Positions 48,611 through 58,224 of a stretch of 64,000 nt of DNA are shown here, piece after piece. Positions within the stretch are counted from its first letter, which is position 1; every line of letters starts with the position of its first letter. The position numbers and the translations under genes are program-made. Under the pieces are notes generated by a model, which saw only the letters and a list, made by a program, of their open reading frames with translations, had not been told where the DNA came from and did no database searches. This DNA comes from Stappia albiluteola (GTDB lineage: Bacteria > Pseudomonadota > Alphaproteobacteria > Rhizobiales > Stappiaceae): positions 27,635-91,634 of the forward strand of contig NZ_JACFXV010000063.1 in the NCBI RefSeq assembly GCF_014050225.1, read 5' to 3'.

Positions 48611-50373
48611 CCGTCGCGCGACTTTTTGCCTTCCCGCTTGCCCTTGAAGGGTGCGCCCTTGCCGTCGTTGTCCCTGCGGACCGGGCGGCGATGAGGCCTG
48701 CCTTCGTCTTCGCGGCCATGCTTGCGGTGCCTCGGAGCGCTGCTCTTGCGCGGGCCGCGATGGTCGGACTCGAAATCGCCGCCTTCGGCGAGCGTGATCG
48801 TGACGTTCTTTTCGCCGGTTCCCTGCCGCAGGATCGTATCGGCGAAACGTTCGGCGACCGCCGGCGAGATTTCCACCCGGCTTTCCGCCTCCAGGATGCG
48901 GATCGCGCCGACATCGCGCTTGGTGATATGGCCGGCGCGGCAGACCAGCGGCAGTAGCCAGCGCGGATCGGCCCGGTGCTTGCGGCCGAGCGAGACGCGA
49001 AACCAGACGCCGCCCGAAAAGTCCTCGCGCCGCTCCCTCGGGCGCGAGGCCTCCATCGGCTGGGCCTCGATCAGGTCTTCGGGGGCCGGCAGATTGGCCT
49101 TGATCTGCTGGAGATAGGCGGCGGCGATCTTTTCCGGCCCGCAGACGACCAGCAATTCGGAGACGAGATCCATGTCCTCGTCCGTCGGCATGGCCGCCGC
49201 TGCCGCGCGTTCCAGGATGCGCTTGCGGTCGCGGGCGAGGATCTCGTGGCCCTGCGGCATCTCGCTCCAGTGGATGTCGACGCCGGCGCCGCCGAACAGG
49301 CGCTCCGCCGAACGCCGGCGGGTGAAGGGCACGATCAGCGCGCTGGTTCCCTTGCGCCCCGCACGGCCCGTACGGCCGCTGCGATGCAGGAGCGTCGCCC
49401 GGCCCGTCGGCAGATCGGCATGGATGACGAGATCAAGGTTGGGCAGGTCGATGCCGCGGGCGGCGACGTCGGTCGCCACGCAGATGCGGGCGCGGCCGTC
49501 GCGCATGGCCTGCAGGGCATGCGTGCGCTCGCTCTGGCTGAGTTCGCCGGACAGCGCGACGACGGAAAAGCCTCGGTTGCCGAGACGTGCCGAAAGGTGC
49601 TTCACCGCTTCGCGCGTTGCGCAGAAGACAATGGCGCTTTCCGCCTCGAAATAGCGCAGCACGTTGATGATGGCGTTTTCCCGGTCGCTCGGGGCCACCG
49701 CATAGGCGCGATATTCGATGTCGCCATGCGGTTCGCGATCCTCGATCGTGGAGATGCGCAGCGCGTCCTTCTGGAACCGCTTGGCGAGCTGGACAATCGG
49801 CCGGGGAACCGTCGCCGAGAAAAGCAGCGTCTGCCGGTCGGCGGGCGCGGCGTCGAGAATGAACTCCAGATCCTCGCGGAAACCGAGATCGAGCATTTCG
49901 TCGGCCTCGTCGAGCACCACGACCCGAAGAGCCGAGAGGTCGAGCGAGCCGCGCTCGACATGATCGCGAAGCCGGCCGGGCGTGCCGACGACGATGTGCG
50001 CGCCCTGGCTGAGCGCGCGGCGCTCCTTGCGCATTTCCATGCCGCCGACGCAGGTCGCGATACGGGCGCGGGTCTCGCCGTAGAGCCATTCGAATTCGCG
50101 GGCGACCTGAAGCGCCAGTTCGCGCGTCGGCGCGATGACGAGGGTGAGCGGGAGCTCGGCGGCGGCAAAGGTCTGCGCATGGCCAAGCAGCGTCGGCGCG
50201 ATGGAGAGGCCGAAAGCGACCGTCTTGCCCGAGCCGGTCTGCGCGGAGACGAGGAGGTCGATCCCCTGCGTGTCGTCCTGGAGCACCGCTTCCTGAACCG
50301 GGGTAAGGGCTTCATAGCCGCGCTTTTCAAGCGCGGAGGCGAGCGCCGGATGGGCGCCTTCGAAAAGGGTCAT
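48607..50373 (-). CDS. DEAD-box RNA helicase with DbpA-type RNA-binding domain
   Basis: A 588-residue helicase. Motifs in order: Q motif (GYEALTPVQEAVL), I AQTGSGKT (about residue 44), Ia APTRELALQ, GTPGRL, II DEAD, III SAT, V TDVAARGIDLP and VI HRSGRTGRAG. After about residue 440 a GWFRVSLGRKHRADPRWLLPLVCRAGHITKRDVGAIRI-like DbpA RNA-binding fold is present, followed by a basic Arg/Lys/Gly-rich tail. Such enzymes help ribosome assembly and RNA turnover, especially in the cold. The stop overlaps the GNAT frame by 4 bases. Confidence 0.95.
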   Translation of the reverse strand: MTLFEGAHPALASALEKRGYEALTPVQEAVLQDDTQGIDLLVSAQTGSGKTVAFGLSIAPTLLGHAQTFAAAELPLTLVIAPTRELALQVAREFEWLYGETRARIATCVGGMEMRKERRALSQGAHIVVGTPGRLRDHVERGSLDLSALRVVVLDEADEMLDLGFREDLEFILDAAPADRQTLLFSATVPRPIVQLAKRFQKDALRISTIEDREPHGDIEYRAYAVAPSDRENAIINVLRYFEAESAIVFCATREAVKHLSARLGNRGFSVVALSGELSQSERTHALQAMRDGRARICVATDVAARGIDLPNLDLVIHADLPTGRATLLHRSGRTGRAGRKGTSALIVPFTRRRSAERLFGGAGVDIHWSEMPQGHEILARDRKRILERAAAAAMPTDEDMDLVSELLVVCGPEKIAAAYLQQIKANLPAPEDLIEAQPMEASRPRERREDFSGGVWFRVSLGRKHRADPRWLLPLVCRAGHITKRDVGAIRILEAESRVEISPAVAERFADTILRQGTGEKNVTITLAEGGDFESDHRGPRKSSAPRHRKHGREDEGRPHRRPVRRDNDGKGAPFKGKREGKKSRDG

Positions 50374-50588
50374 CGTGTCCTGCTTTCAGGGAAAAGATTG
50401 GAACGGGCAATCCCGGGCCCGTTTGAAGCCGACCCCGATACACCATCAGCAGGACCTGCTCGTAAGGGCGCGCTTGTATCGGTTGGGCGGGCCCGCGTCA
50501 ATGCAAGCCATGCGATGCGCATTGCCCTCGCCCGCGTTCCGGCGCAAGCTTGCAGGGGATCGGAAACAGGCTGCGGAGACGGGACGCG

Positions 50589-52172
50589 ATGGCGAGGCTC
50601 ACCTTTTTCGGCGCGGCCGGAACGGTCACCGGCTCCTGTTCGATGGTGGAAGCGGCGGGTTTTCGGTTTCTCGTCGACTGCGGCATGTTCCAGGGCAACC
50701 GTTCGGTGCGCGAACTGAATTTCGAACCGTTTCCCTTCGACCCGCGGACGGTCGACTTCGTCATTCTCACCCATGCGCATATCGACCACTCCGGCCTGCT
50801 GCCGAAGCTCACCCGGTACGGCTTCGAAGGGCCGATCCATGCGACGCCGGCGACGGGCGACCTGCTGGAATTCATGCTGCCGGATTCCGCTTCCATCGTT
50901 GAAGCCAATGCCGAGCGCCTCACGCGGCGCAAGCAGCGGCGGAACGCCCCGCCCATCGAGCCGCTTTACCGCCGTGAGGATGCCGACGAGGCGCTCAGGC
51001 GGATCGAGCCGCACGGTTATGGCGAATGGTTCGAGCCTGCGCCGGGTGTCCGGGTGCGTTTCTGGAACGCCGGCCACATCCTGGGTTCGGCATCGGCGGA
51101 AGTGACGATCTCAGCGAAGGCGGACGGCAGGACGCTGCGGCTTCTGTTCTCCGGCGACCTGGGTCCGGACGAAAAGGTCTTCCATCCGGAGCCGGATGCC
51201 GACGAAGGCTTCGACTACGTGATTTGCGAGAGCACCTACGGCGACCGCGACCGGGAGGACTATACGCTTGCCACGCGGCGTGAGGCGCTGCGCCAGGAAC
51301 TGGTCGAGGGCCTTCAGCGCGGCGGCAATGTCGTGATCCCTTCCTTCGCGGTGGAGCGTAGCCAGGAGCTTCTACACGATATCGGCACGCTGCTTGCGCG
51401 CGGCGAGATCCCGCCGGCCACCGTCTTTCTCGACTCGCCCCTGGCACGCAAGGTGACGGAGGTGTTCAGTCGCCATGCCGCCAGTTTCGACGATATCGAG
51501 GTCGACGAGGCCACGCTGTTCCGCGATCCGCATTTCCGCATGGTGGAGAGCGTGGAGGAAAGCAAGGCGATCAACCTGATCTCCGGCGGCGCGATCATTA
51601 TCTCGGCCAGCGGCATGTGCGAGGCCGGGCGGATCAAGCATCACCTCAAGAACAATATCTGGCGGTCGAATGCGACGGTGCTGTTCGTCGGCTATCAGGC
51701 GCCCGGCACGCTTGGCCAGATCATCCTTTCGGGCCGCAAGGACGTGCGTATCTTCGGCCAGGAGTTCAAGGTGCGCGCCACCATCCGGCAGATCGGCAAC
51801 TATTCAGCCCATGCCGACCAGCGCGAGCTCATCGACTGGATCCTGGAGCGGCGGCCGATCTCCGGCAACCTCTTCCTCAATCACGGCGAGCAGGAAGCGC
51901 GGATCGAGCTTCGCCACCTGCTGGGCAAGAAGGGGATGGAGCTGGAAAAGATCCTGCTGCCGATGTTCGACGAGAGCTTCGAGCTTGTCGCCGGCACCGC
52001 GCAATCGAAGGGGCGTGCCGCGAGCCGTATCGACGATGTCGCGCTTGAGCACGACTGGTACAACGACTATGCGGCCTTCACGCTTGCCCTGTCGAACAGG
52101 CTGGAGGCGACGGCGAGTGCCAGGGAACGGCAGAAACTGATCGCGAAGCTTTCCCGCGCTCTCGCCGATTGA
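50589..52172 (+). CDS. beta-CASP metallo-beta-lactamase-fold RNA-processing nuclease
   Basis: A 527-residue protein of the YsiA/KH-less CPSF-73-like group. Metal motifs are ILTHAHIDHSGLLPKL, GDLGPDEK (Asp) and YSAHADQREL; the beta-CASP motifs appear as ESTYGDR, VERSQELLHDI and ASGMCEAGRIKHHL. This family trims RNA with Zn. The start at 50589 (MARLTFFGAAGTVTGSC) is the family start; the frame to 50550 is unconserved. It is divergent from the helicase gene (215 bp), another RNA-related enzyme. Confidence 0.92.
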   Translation: MARLTFFGAAGTVTGSCSMVEAAGFRFLVDCGMFQGNRSVRELNFEPFPFDPRTVDFVILTHAHIDHSGLLPKLTRYGFEGPIHATPATGDLLEFMLPDSASIVEANAERLTRRKQRRNAPPIEPLYRREDADEALRRIEPHGYGEWFEPAPGVRVRFWNAGHILGSASAEVTISAKADGRTLRLLFSGDLGPDEKVFHPEPDADEGFDYVICESTYGDRDREDYTLATRREALRQELVEGLQRGGNVVIPSFAVERSQELLHDIGTLLARGEIPPATVFLDSPLARKVTEVFSRHAASFDDIEVDEATLFRDPHFRMVESVEESKAINLISGGAIIISASGMCEAGRIKHHLKNNIWRSNATVLFVGYQAPGTLGQIILSGRKDVRIFGQEFKVRATIRQIGNYSAHADQRELIDWILERRPISGNLFLNHGEQEARIELRHLLGKKGMELEKILLPMFDESFELVAGTAQSKGRAASRIDDVALEHDWYNDYAAFTLALSNRLEATASARERQKLIAKLSRALAD

Positions 52173-52179
52173 TCCAAGG

Positions 52180-55100
52180 CTAATGAAAGTTCCTGCCGCG
52201 CGGCATGGCGAGCACGGTGTCCTGCTGCGACGGTCGTCTGGCGATGAAAGCATCGTTTGCCGGCTTGATATCCTCGAGCCGGGGAATATCGGCGGCGATT
52301 TCCGGCACCTCTCGGACGAGACGCACAAGGGCGGCGGGCGGATGCGGCTTGCGGCGGTCCTCGGAGACGGGGTGCTTCACCTCGTCGGCACGCGACAGGC
52401 CGGCATCCTTCAGGTCCGTCTGCCCGGCGGGCATGCCGCTGATGTCGGAAAGCAGCGGCGTCATGTCCTCCAGCCGGGTGGCGATCAGGTGGATCACGCC
52501 GTCCTGCGACTGCACCTTGCCCGTCACCTTGACGAAGCGCGAGCCGAGCACGATGGCGCGGAACTGCTCGAACACCTTCGGCCAGACGACCACATTGGCG
52601 ACCCCGGTCTCGTCCTCCATGGTCATAAAGATCACGCCGCTTGCCGTGCCCGGCCGCTGGCGCACCAGCACGAGGCCGGCAACGCTGGTCCAGCCGTTAT
52701 TGGCCATGCCGCGCAACTCGCCGCAGGCCCGGATGCGCCCCGCGGCAAGCGACTTGCGCACGAAGGAGACGGGGTGCGCCTTCAGCGACAGGGTAAGCGT
52801 CCGGTAGTCGGCGATCACCTGTTCGCCCGGCCGCATCGGCGGCAGGTCGGCATCCGGCTCCCGCCGCAATTCCATGCCTCCCGTCGTGTCGAAAAGCGGC
52901 AGTCTCTCCTTGAGGCCGCCCGCCTCCAGTCCCTGCGCCGCCCAGAGCGCCGTGCGCCTGTCCAGCCCCAGCGAGCGGAAGGCGTCGGCCTCCGCCAGCC
53001 GCTCGATCGCCATCCGCGACAGGCCGGAGCGCAGCCACAGGTCGCGCACGGAATCGTAGCCCTTGCCCCGGTGGCGGATCAGGCGCTCGACATCGCCTTC
53101 CTTCAAACCCTTGATCTGGCGCAGGCCCAGCCGCACCGCCATATGCGAGCGCACCGTGCCGCGCATCTTCGCATGAAGCGGATGCAGGCGGCCTGCCGCC
53201 GGCACGCCGGGTTCCAGCGTCGCATCCCAGTTCGACAGGTTGATATCGGCCTCGCGCACCTCGACGCCGTGGTCGCGCGCGTCGCGCACCAGTTGGGCGG
53301 GTGCATAGAAGCCGAGCGGTTGGGCATTCAGCATGCCGGCGAGAAAGACGTCCGGATAGCGCGCCTTGATCCAGGCCGAGGCGTAGACCAGTAGCGCGAA
53401 GCTCGCCGCATGGCTTTCGGGAAAGCCGTATTCGCCGAAGCCCTCGATCTGGCGGAAGCAGCGCTCGGCGAAATCGCGCTCGTAGCCGCGCGCGACCATG
53501 CCCTCCACCATCTTCTTCTGGAAGGTGGCTATGGTGCCGACCCGCTTGAAGGTCGCCATGGCGCGCCGCAGCCGGTCGGCCTCGCCTGGCGTGAAACCGG
53601 CCGCGACGATGGCGATCTTCATCGCCTGCTCCTGGAAGAGCGGCACGCCAAGCGTCTTGCCGAGCACCTCCTCCAGCTCCTTCTTGGGGTAGGTGACGGT
53701 CTCGAGCTCCTGCCTGCGCCTGAGATAGGGATGCACCATGTCGCCCTGGATCGGGCCGGGCCGCACGATCGCCACCTCGATGACGAGGTCGTAGAAATTC
53801 CGCGGCCTGAGCCGGGGCAGCATGGTCATCTGCGCCCGGCTTTCCACCTGGAAGACGCCGATGGAATCGGCCTCGCACAACATGTCGTAGACCTCAGGTT
53901 CCTCCGCCGGGATGCTGGAAACGCTGTATTCCTCCCCGTAATGCGCTTTCAGCAGGTCGAGCGACTTGCGGATCGCCGTCAGCATGCCGAGCGCCAGCAC
54001 GTCGATCTTCAGCATGCCGAGCGATTCCAGGTCGTCCTTGTCCCACTCGATGTTGGTGCGGTCCTCCATTGCCGCATTCATCACCGGCACCACCTCGTCC
54101 AGCCGCCCGCGCGTGATGACGAAGCCGCCGACATGCTGCGACAGGTGGCGGGGAAAGCCGATGATTTGCCGGCAAAGCCTTGCCAGTTGCAGCAGGCGCG
54201 GATCAGCCGGGTCGAGGCCGGCTTCCCTCAGTTCCCGCTCGTTCACGCCGCCGGACGACCAGCCCCAGATGGTGCCGGCGACATGGCCCAGCACATCGTC
54301 GCTCAGGCCCAGCACCTTGCCGACCTCGCGGATGGCCGAGCGGGAACGGTAGGTGATCACGGTGGCGGCGAGGCCTGCGCGGTCGCGGCCATATTTGCGG
54401 TAGATGTACTGGATCACCTCCTCGCGCCGCTCGTGCTCGAAATCGACGTCGATGTCCGGCGGTTCGCGTCGCTCGGGCGAGATGAACCGTTCGAAGAGAA
54501 GGTCGGCGCGCTCCGGATCGACCTCGGTAATGCCGAGGCAGAAGCAGACGGCGGAATTGGCGGCCGAGCCGCGACCCTGGCAGAGGATGCCCTGCGAGCG
54601 GGCGAAGCGGACGATGTCGTTGACGGTCAGGAAGTAGCGCGCGTATTGCAGCTCCTCGATCAGCGCCAGTTCATGGGCAACCGCATCGAGAACCTTCTTC
54701 GGCGCGCCTGCAGGGTAGCGTCGGGCAAGGCCGTCGCGCGCCAGCCGCTCCAGCTCCTCCTGCGGCGTGGCGCTCGGCCCGCAATCTTCCTCCGGATATT
54801 CGTATTTGAGTTCGTCGAGGGAGAAGGTGATTTCGCCGACGATCCGCAGGCTTTCGGCAAGGGCGCCCGGCGCGGCGCGGAAAAGCCTCGCCATCTCGTC
54901 TTCGCCCTTCAGGTGCCGCTCCGCATTGGGTAGCAGCCGGCGACCGGCGCTTTCCAGCGTTTCGTGCAGGCGGATGCAGGTGAGGACGTCCTGCAGGGGG
55001 CGTCGCTCGGGCAGGTGATAGAGAACGTCGTTGGTTGCCAGAAGCGGTACGTCGGCGGCCTGTGCGATTGCCGAAAGCCGGGCCAGCCGGCGCTGGTCGG

Positions 55101-55575
55101 AACCGCCATGGGCTAGCTGCACGCCAAGGCGCACCGCTTTCCCGAAAGCCGTGACGAGCTCTGCAAGCAGTTCCGGCAGCCGGTCTTCCTCTTCCGGTCG
55201 GGCAAGGGGAACAAGGATGATCCCTTCGCCCCAGGCAAGCAGGTCCTGAAGCGTCAGGTGGCAGTCTCCCTTCGAGGCGCGGCGGTTGCCGATCGTCAGC
55301 AGCCGCGTCAGCCGGCCATAGGCTTCCCGGTCGCGCGGAAAGGCGAGGATGTCGGGCGTGCCGTCGATAAAGGCGAGCCGGCAGCCGACGACGAAACGCA
55401 GGCCCGCTTCCTTCGCCGCCATATGGGCCCGCACCACGCCGGCCAGCGAGTTGCGGTCGGCGACGCCGACCGCCGCAAGCCCCAGCTCCGCCGCCCGCCG
55501 CACCAGTTCCTCCGGATGGGAAGCACCGCGCAGGAAGGAAAAATTGCTGGCCGTGCCGAGTTCCGCATAAGCCAT
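52180..55575 (-). CDS. dnaE2: error-prone DNA polymerase DnaE2
   Basis: A 1131-residue C-family polymerase. The N-terminal PHP domain starts YAELGTASNFSFLRGASHPEELV; the palm contains the metal aspartates in PDIDVDFEHERREEVIQYIYRKYGRDR, and GMLKIDVLALGMLT is also typical. The C-terminal OB-fold includes NVVVWPKVFEQFRAIVLGSRFVKVTGKVQ, and the end PRGRNFH is characteristic of DnaE2. It copies damaged DNA in the SOS response together with ImuA and ImuB. It is 10 bases after imuB and belongs to the same LexA-controlled operon. Confidence 0.97.
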   Translation of the reverse strand: MAYAELGTASNFSFLRGASHPEELVRRAAELGLAAVGVADRNSLAGVVRAHMAAKEAGLRFVVGCRLAFIDGTPDILAFPRDREAYGRLTRLLTIGNRRASKGDCHLTLQDLLAWGEGIILVPLARPEEEDRLPELLAELVTAFGKAVRLGVQLAHGGSDQRRLARLSAIAQAADVPLLATNDVLYHLPERRPLQDVLTCIRLHETLESAGRRLLPNAERHLKGEDEMARLFRAAPGALAESLRIVGEITFSLDELKYEYPEEDCGPSATPQEELERLARDGLARRYPAGAPKKVLDAVAHELALIEELQYARYFLTVNDIVRFARSQGILCQGRGSAANSAVCFCLGITEVDPERADLLFERFISPERREPPDIDVDFEHERREEVIQYIYRKYGRDRAGLAATVITYRSRSAIREVGKVLGLSDDVLGHVAGTIWGWSSGGVNERELREAGLDPADPRLLQLARLCRQIIGFPRHLSQHVGGFVITRGRLDEVVPVMNAAMEDRTNIEWDKDDLESLGMLKIDVLALGMLTAIRKSLDLLKAHYGEEYSVSSIPAEEPEVYDMLCEADSIGVFQVESRAQMTMLPRLRPRNFYDLVIEVAIVRPGPIQGDMVHPYLRRRQELETVTYPKKELEEVLGKTLGVPLFQEQAMKIAIVAAGFTPGEADRLRRAMATFKRVGTIATFQKKMVEGMVARGYERDFAERCFRQIEGFGEYGFPESHAASFALLVYASAWIKARYPDVFLAGMLNAQPLGFYAPAQLVRDARDHGVEVREADINLSNWDATLEPGVPAAGRLHPLHAKMRGTVRSHMAVRLGLRQIKGLKEGDVERLIRHRGKGYDSVRDLWLRSGLSRMAIERLAEADAFRSLGLDRRTALWAAQGLEAGGLKERLPLFDTTGGMELRREPDADLPPMRPGEQVIADYRTLTLSLKAHPVSFVRKSLAAGRIRACGELRGMANNGWTSVAGLVLVRQRPGTASGVIFMTMEDETGVANVVVWPKVFEQFRAIVLGSRFVKVTGKVQSQDGVIHLIATRLEDMTPLLSDISGMPAGQTDLKDAGLSRADEVKHPVSEDRRKPHPPAALVRLVREVPEIAADIPRLEDIKPANDAFIARRPSQQDTVLAMPRGRNFH

Positions 55576-55585
55576 CGGTCCCCCT

Positions 55586-57211
55586 TCAGCCTGAAAGCCC
55601 CTGCAGGTACCAGCGGGGGCTGTGCGTCTCGAATTCGTAAAGCCCTTCGCGATAGAGCCAGAACCGGCGTCCGGCGCCGTCCTCGACGCGGAAATAGTCG
55701 CGCGTCAGGTCCGGCTGCCCGGGCCCGTATTCCGCCGACCACCAGGGCGGCGCGATCCGTTCCGGCCCTTCGGAGGCGGCGACCTCGTACAGCGACTTGC
55801 GCCAGCGAAAGCGCAAGGGCGGCCCTTCGGGAACCATCGCCACCGCCTCCACCGGCTCGGGCGGATTAATGAGCCGCAGGGGGCGGGTCGGCGGCTCGCC
55901 GCTCGTGGCTTCCGCCTGCCAGACAAGCGCGTCGTTCCTGACGGTGGCGGCCGGCACCAATGCCTGCCGGGTCTCCGGCAGGTGACGGTCGCAGGGCAGG
56001 AACCGGGCGATGCGGGCAAGGCCGAGACGGGCACCCAGCCGGTCGATCAGGTCGGCAAGGTCGCTTTCCAACGCATCCGCGCCCTGCAGGTCGATCTGCG
56101 TGGCGTCTTCCCTTTGTGCCTCGAGAACGCCGAGACGGATCAGGTCGAAGCCGTAGCCGACGTCGAGCTCGTCGCGCAGGCTTGCAAGCTTCTCGGCAAA
56201 CAGGCCGAGGACGCGACGCGGCGCGCGCAAGGGGCGGCTGGTGCCCACCACCACGCGGCTGACGGCGCCGTCGACGCGAAACAGCGCCAGCTCGAAGGCC
56301 CGCCCGCCTTCGCCCCGCCGCTCCAGCGCCTCCGCCAGATGGCCGGCCAGCGCCGCGATGACGGAGCGCACGTCCTCCTCGCGCGACACAGGCTCGAAGA
56401 AGCGACGCTCGGCGATCAGCGCGGGCGTGGCAAGGCGTGGCGAGATCGGCTCGCCCTCGATGCCGAGCGCCTGGTCGAGGCGGCGGATCGGCAGCGTGCC
56501 GAAACGGGCGGCAAGGGGCGCGCGGGGGCGCCCGACGATATCCTCGATCCGCTTCAGTCCGACCCTTTCGAGCATGGCGACCGTTTCGTTCCCGATCCTG
56601 AGGGCGGCGAGCGGCAGCGGCTTCAGCCAGTCGCCTCCCTGCGCCGGCGGCACGATTGCCGCGACGTTGCCGTCCTTGCCGCCCGAGCCGAAGCGGGCGA
56701 CGGCCGAGGCCAGCCCCGGCGTGTCGGCGATCGCCGCCGAGACGGCGAAGCCCTGGGCGGTAAGCCTTGCGCGGCAATCGGCCAGCAGCGAAGCCTCGCC
56801 CGCGTTGTCCTGCGGGCCGGCGAAAAGATGCGCGCAGCCGGTGATGTCGAGGAAAAGCCCGTCGCTCCCGTCGATGGCGACAAGCGGCGTATAGCGGTCG
56901 CACCAGTCGGCCAGGGCGGCGAGCAGGGCGGCGTCGGCCGCCTCGTCGCAGGGTTCGGTGACGAGTTTCAGGATGCGGGCGCGCGCGTCGGCAAGCGGCT
57001 CGTCCCTGGCAAGGCCGAGGGCGCGCGCGGGCGCGTTGAGGCCGGCCAGCCGCTCGGCGCCCTTCACCTTGCGGGTGACGGCGCGCGGGGGAACGTCAGC
57101 GCCGCGCGAACGCCACGACCTCCCCGCCTCCCGCCGCTCGATCCGGTCGGTCGAAAGCTCCGGAAACCAGAGGCTCAAGATCCGCTGGCGCGGTGAAACT
57201 GCGGCGCACAT
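55586..57211 (-). CDS. imuB: ImuB, catalytically inactive Y-family polymerase
   Basis: A 541-residue Y-family-like protein beginning near RQRILSLWFPELSTDRIERR, the ImuB start. It lacks the acidic metal-binding set expected of an active Y-family palm, as known for ImuB, which instead bridges the sliding clamp, ImuA and DnaE2. The little-finger region and a C-terminal ImuA-C-like stretch (DLTRDYFRVEDGAGRRFWLYREGLYEFETHSPRWYLQGLSG) follow. The gene overlaps imuA by 116 bases in another frame, with the overlap covering the conserved N-terminus, so it is real. The initiation codon is a non-ATG-type or ATG at 57211, not certain. Confidence 0.92.
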   Translation of the reverse strand: MCAAVSPRQRILSLWFPELSTDRIERREAGRSWRSRGADVPPRAVTRKVKGAERLAGLNAPARALGLARDEPLADARARILKLVTEPCDEAADAALLAALADWCDRYTPLVAIDGSDGLFLDITGCAHLFAGPQDNAGEASLLADCRARLTAQGFAVSAAIADTPGLASAVARFGSGGKDGNVAAIVPPAQGGDWLKPLPLAALRIGNETVAMLERVGLKRIEDIVGRPRAPLAARFGTLPIRRLDQALGIEGEPISPRLATPALIAERRFFEPVSREEDVRSVIAALAGHLAEALERRGEGGRAFELALFRVDGAVSRVVVGTSRPLRAPRRVLGLFAEKLASLRDELDVGYGFDLIRLGVLEAQREDATQIDLQGADALESDLADLIDRLGARLGLARIARFLPCDRHLPETRQALVPAATVRNDALVWQAEATSGEPPTRPLRLINPPEPVEAVAMVPEGPPLRFRWRKSLYEVAASEGPERIAPPWWSAEYGPGQPDLTRDYFRVEDGAGRRFWLYREGLYEFETHSPRWYLQGLSG

Positions 57212-57977
57212 GATCCCACTCCAACTCCACTTCGCCCGGCCGCCCGTCGCGGTTCTTCTCCAGCCGCACGCGCCAGGCGGGAGCGCCGACCAGGCCGGGC
57301 CTTCCCGCCCTCCCGCCTTGCGCTGGGCGGCTTTGGCGGGGGCTCACGCAAAAGCGGGTCAGGGCCGCCGTCGGCTCGTCCCGGGAGGCGTGGCGCAGCA
57401 GGAACAAGGTGGTGCCGCTGGCCCGCACCTTCAGCGACAGGCGGCGGGTTGCGGTGAGGTCCAGCGCCTTCGGCGCGCCGTGGATTTCGCCGATCACCGC
57501 GAAAAGGGCGGACGATCGCGCGCCTTCCTCCAGCGCCCACAGGCAGTCCTCGATCCGGCGGGGCGTGACGAGAAGGATGCGCGCCGGGTCGAGGCCGAAG
57601 GCGGCAAGGCCGTCGGCAAAGGGCACGCCCGCCTCCCGGGCGACCTGCGGATCGACGACCCATAGCAGGTCCCCGTCATGCCGTTCGGCAAGCTGTGCGG
57701 CCAGGGCCGCGGCGAAGCCTGAAAGCGCGCCCGCCTGCCGGGTCTCGGCCGCCGTGATCTCGTGCAGCGCCCCGCGGGCAAGGCCGGGAGCGGCGAACAG
57801 CCGGTCGAAAGCCTCCATGCCCGTGCGAAGACGGGCCGGCCCCTGCCGGGTCGCGGCGATGGCAGGGGCCGGCGCAAGCTGCGCCTCGGGGGTGAGGCGT
57901 CCCTCCATGGCCGCAACGCGGCGGCGCAGCTCGGCAAGACGAGGCCGTTCCGGGAAAACGTGTTCCACGGCAGTCAT
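57096..57977 (-). CDS. imuA: ImuA, RecA-like mutasome protein
   Basis: A 293-residue ImuA/SulA-related protein: RLRTGMEAFDRLFAAPGLARGALHEITAAE, then DLLWVVDPQVAREAGVPFADGLAAFGLDPARILLVTPRRIEDCLWALEEGARSSALFAVIGEI and ATRRLSLKVRASGTTLFLLRHASRDEPTAALTRFCV. It shares the RecA core without a full Walker A motif. It joins ImuB and DnaE2 in translesion synthesis. ATG 57977 follows an SOS box 10 bases upstream, so the longer frame to 58034, which passes through the operator, is rejected. Confidence 0.93.
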   Translation of the reverse strand: MTAVEHVFPERPRLAELRRRVAAMEGRLTPEAQLAPAPAIAATRQGPARLRTGMEAFDRLFAAPGLARGALHEITAAETRQAGALSGFAAALAAQLAERHDGDLLWVVDPQVAREAGVPFADGLAAFGLDPARILLVTPRRIEDCLWALEEGARSSALFAVIGEIHGAPKALDLTATRRLSLKVRASGTTLFLLRHASRDEPTAALTRFCVSPRQSRPAQGGRAGRPGLVGAPAWRVRLEKNRDGRPGEVELEWDHVRRSFTAPADLEPLVSGAFDRPDRAAGGGEVVAFARR

Positions 57978-57987
57978 GATCGTATTT

Positions 57988-58002
57988 GTTCCTGTTATGT
58001 TC
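57988..58002 (-). promoter_or_regulatory. LexA (SOS) box of imuA-imuB-dnaE2
   Basis: The 15-mer GTTCCTGTTATGTTC reads GTTC-N7-GTTC, the alphaproteobacterial LexA site, also GAAC-N7-GAAC on the coding strand. It ends 10 bases before the imuA ATG, so bound LexA would block transcription of the cassette until DNA damage. Confidence 0.88.
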
Positions 58003-58224
58003 TTATTGATTCCGCCAACCGGGCCCGGAGTCAAGCCGTGATTTTCGCCGCCCGGAGGGAAGGGTGGGGCGAAAGGGCGGCCCGATAACGCGGAATCGTC
58101 CGGATTGCCGCGCAGAAGTACGGAAAATTAAGCCCTCTGAGGGTAGCTTTCCTTACCTTTTACACCGGCCACCTTCCATTGCGGCAGGCCATGGCCGACG
58201 GGAAGACAAGAGGAGCCGGGGACA

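Noticed and set aside
48976-57196. Long plus-strand ORFs opposite the helicase, dnaE2 and imuB
   Set aside because: Shadow frames with compositionally biased sequence and no recognisable motif.
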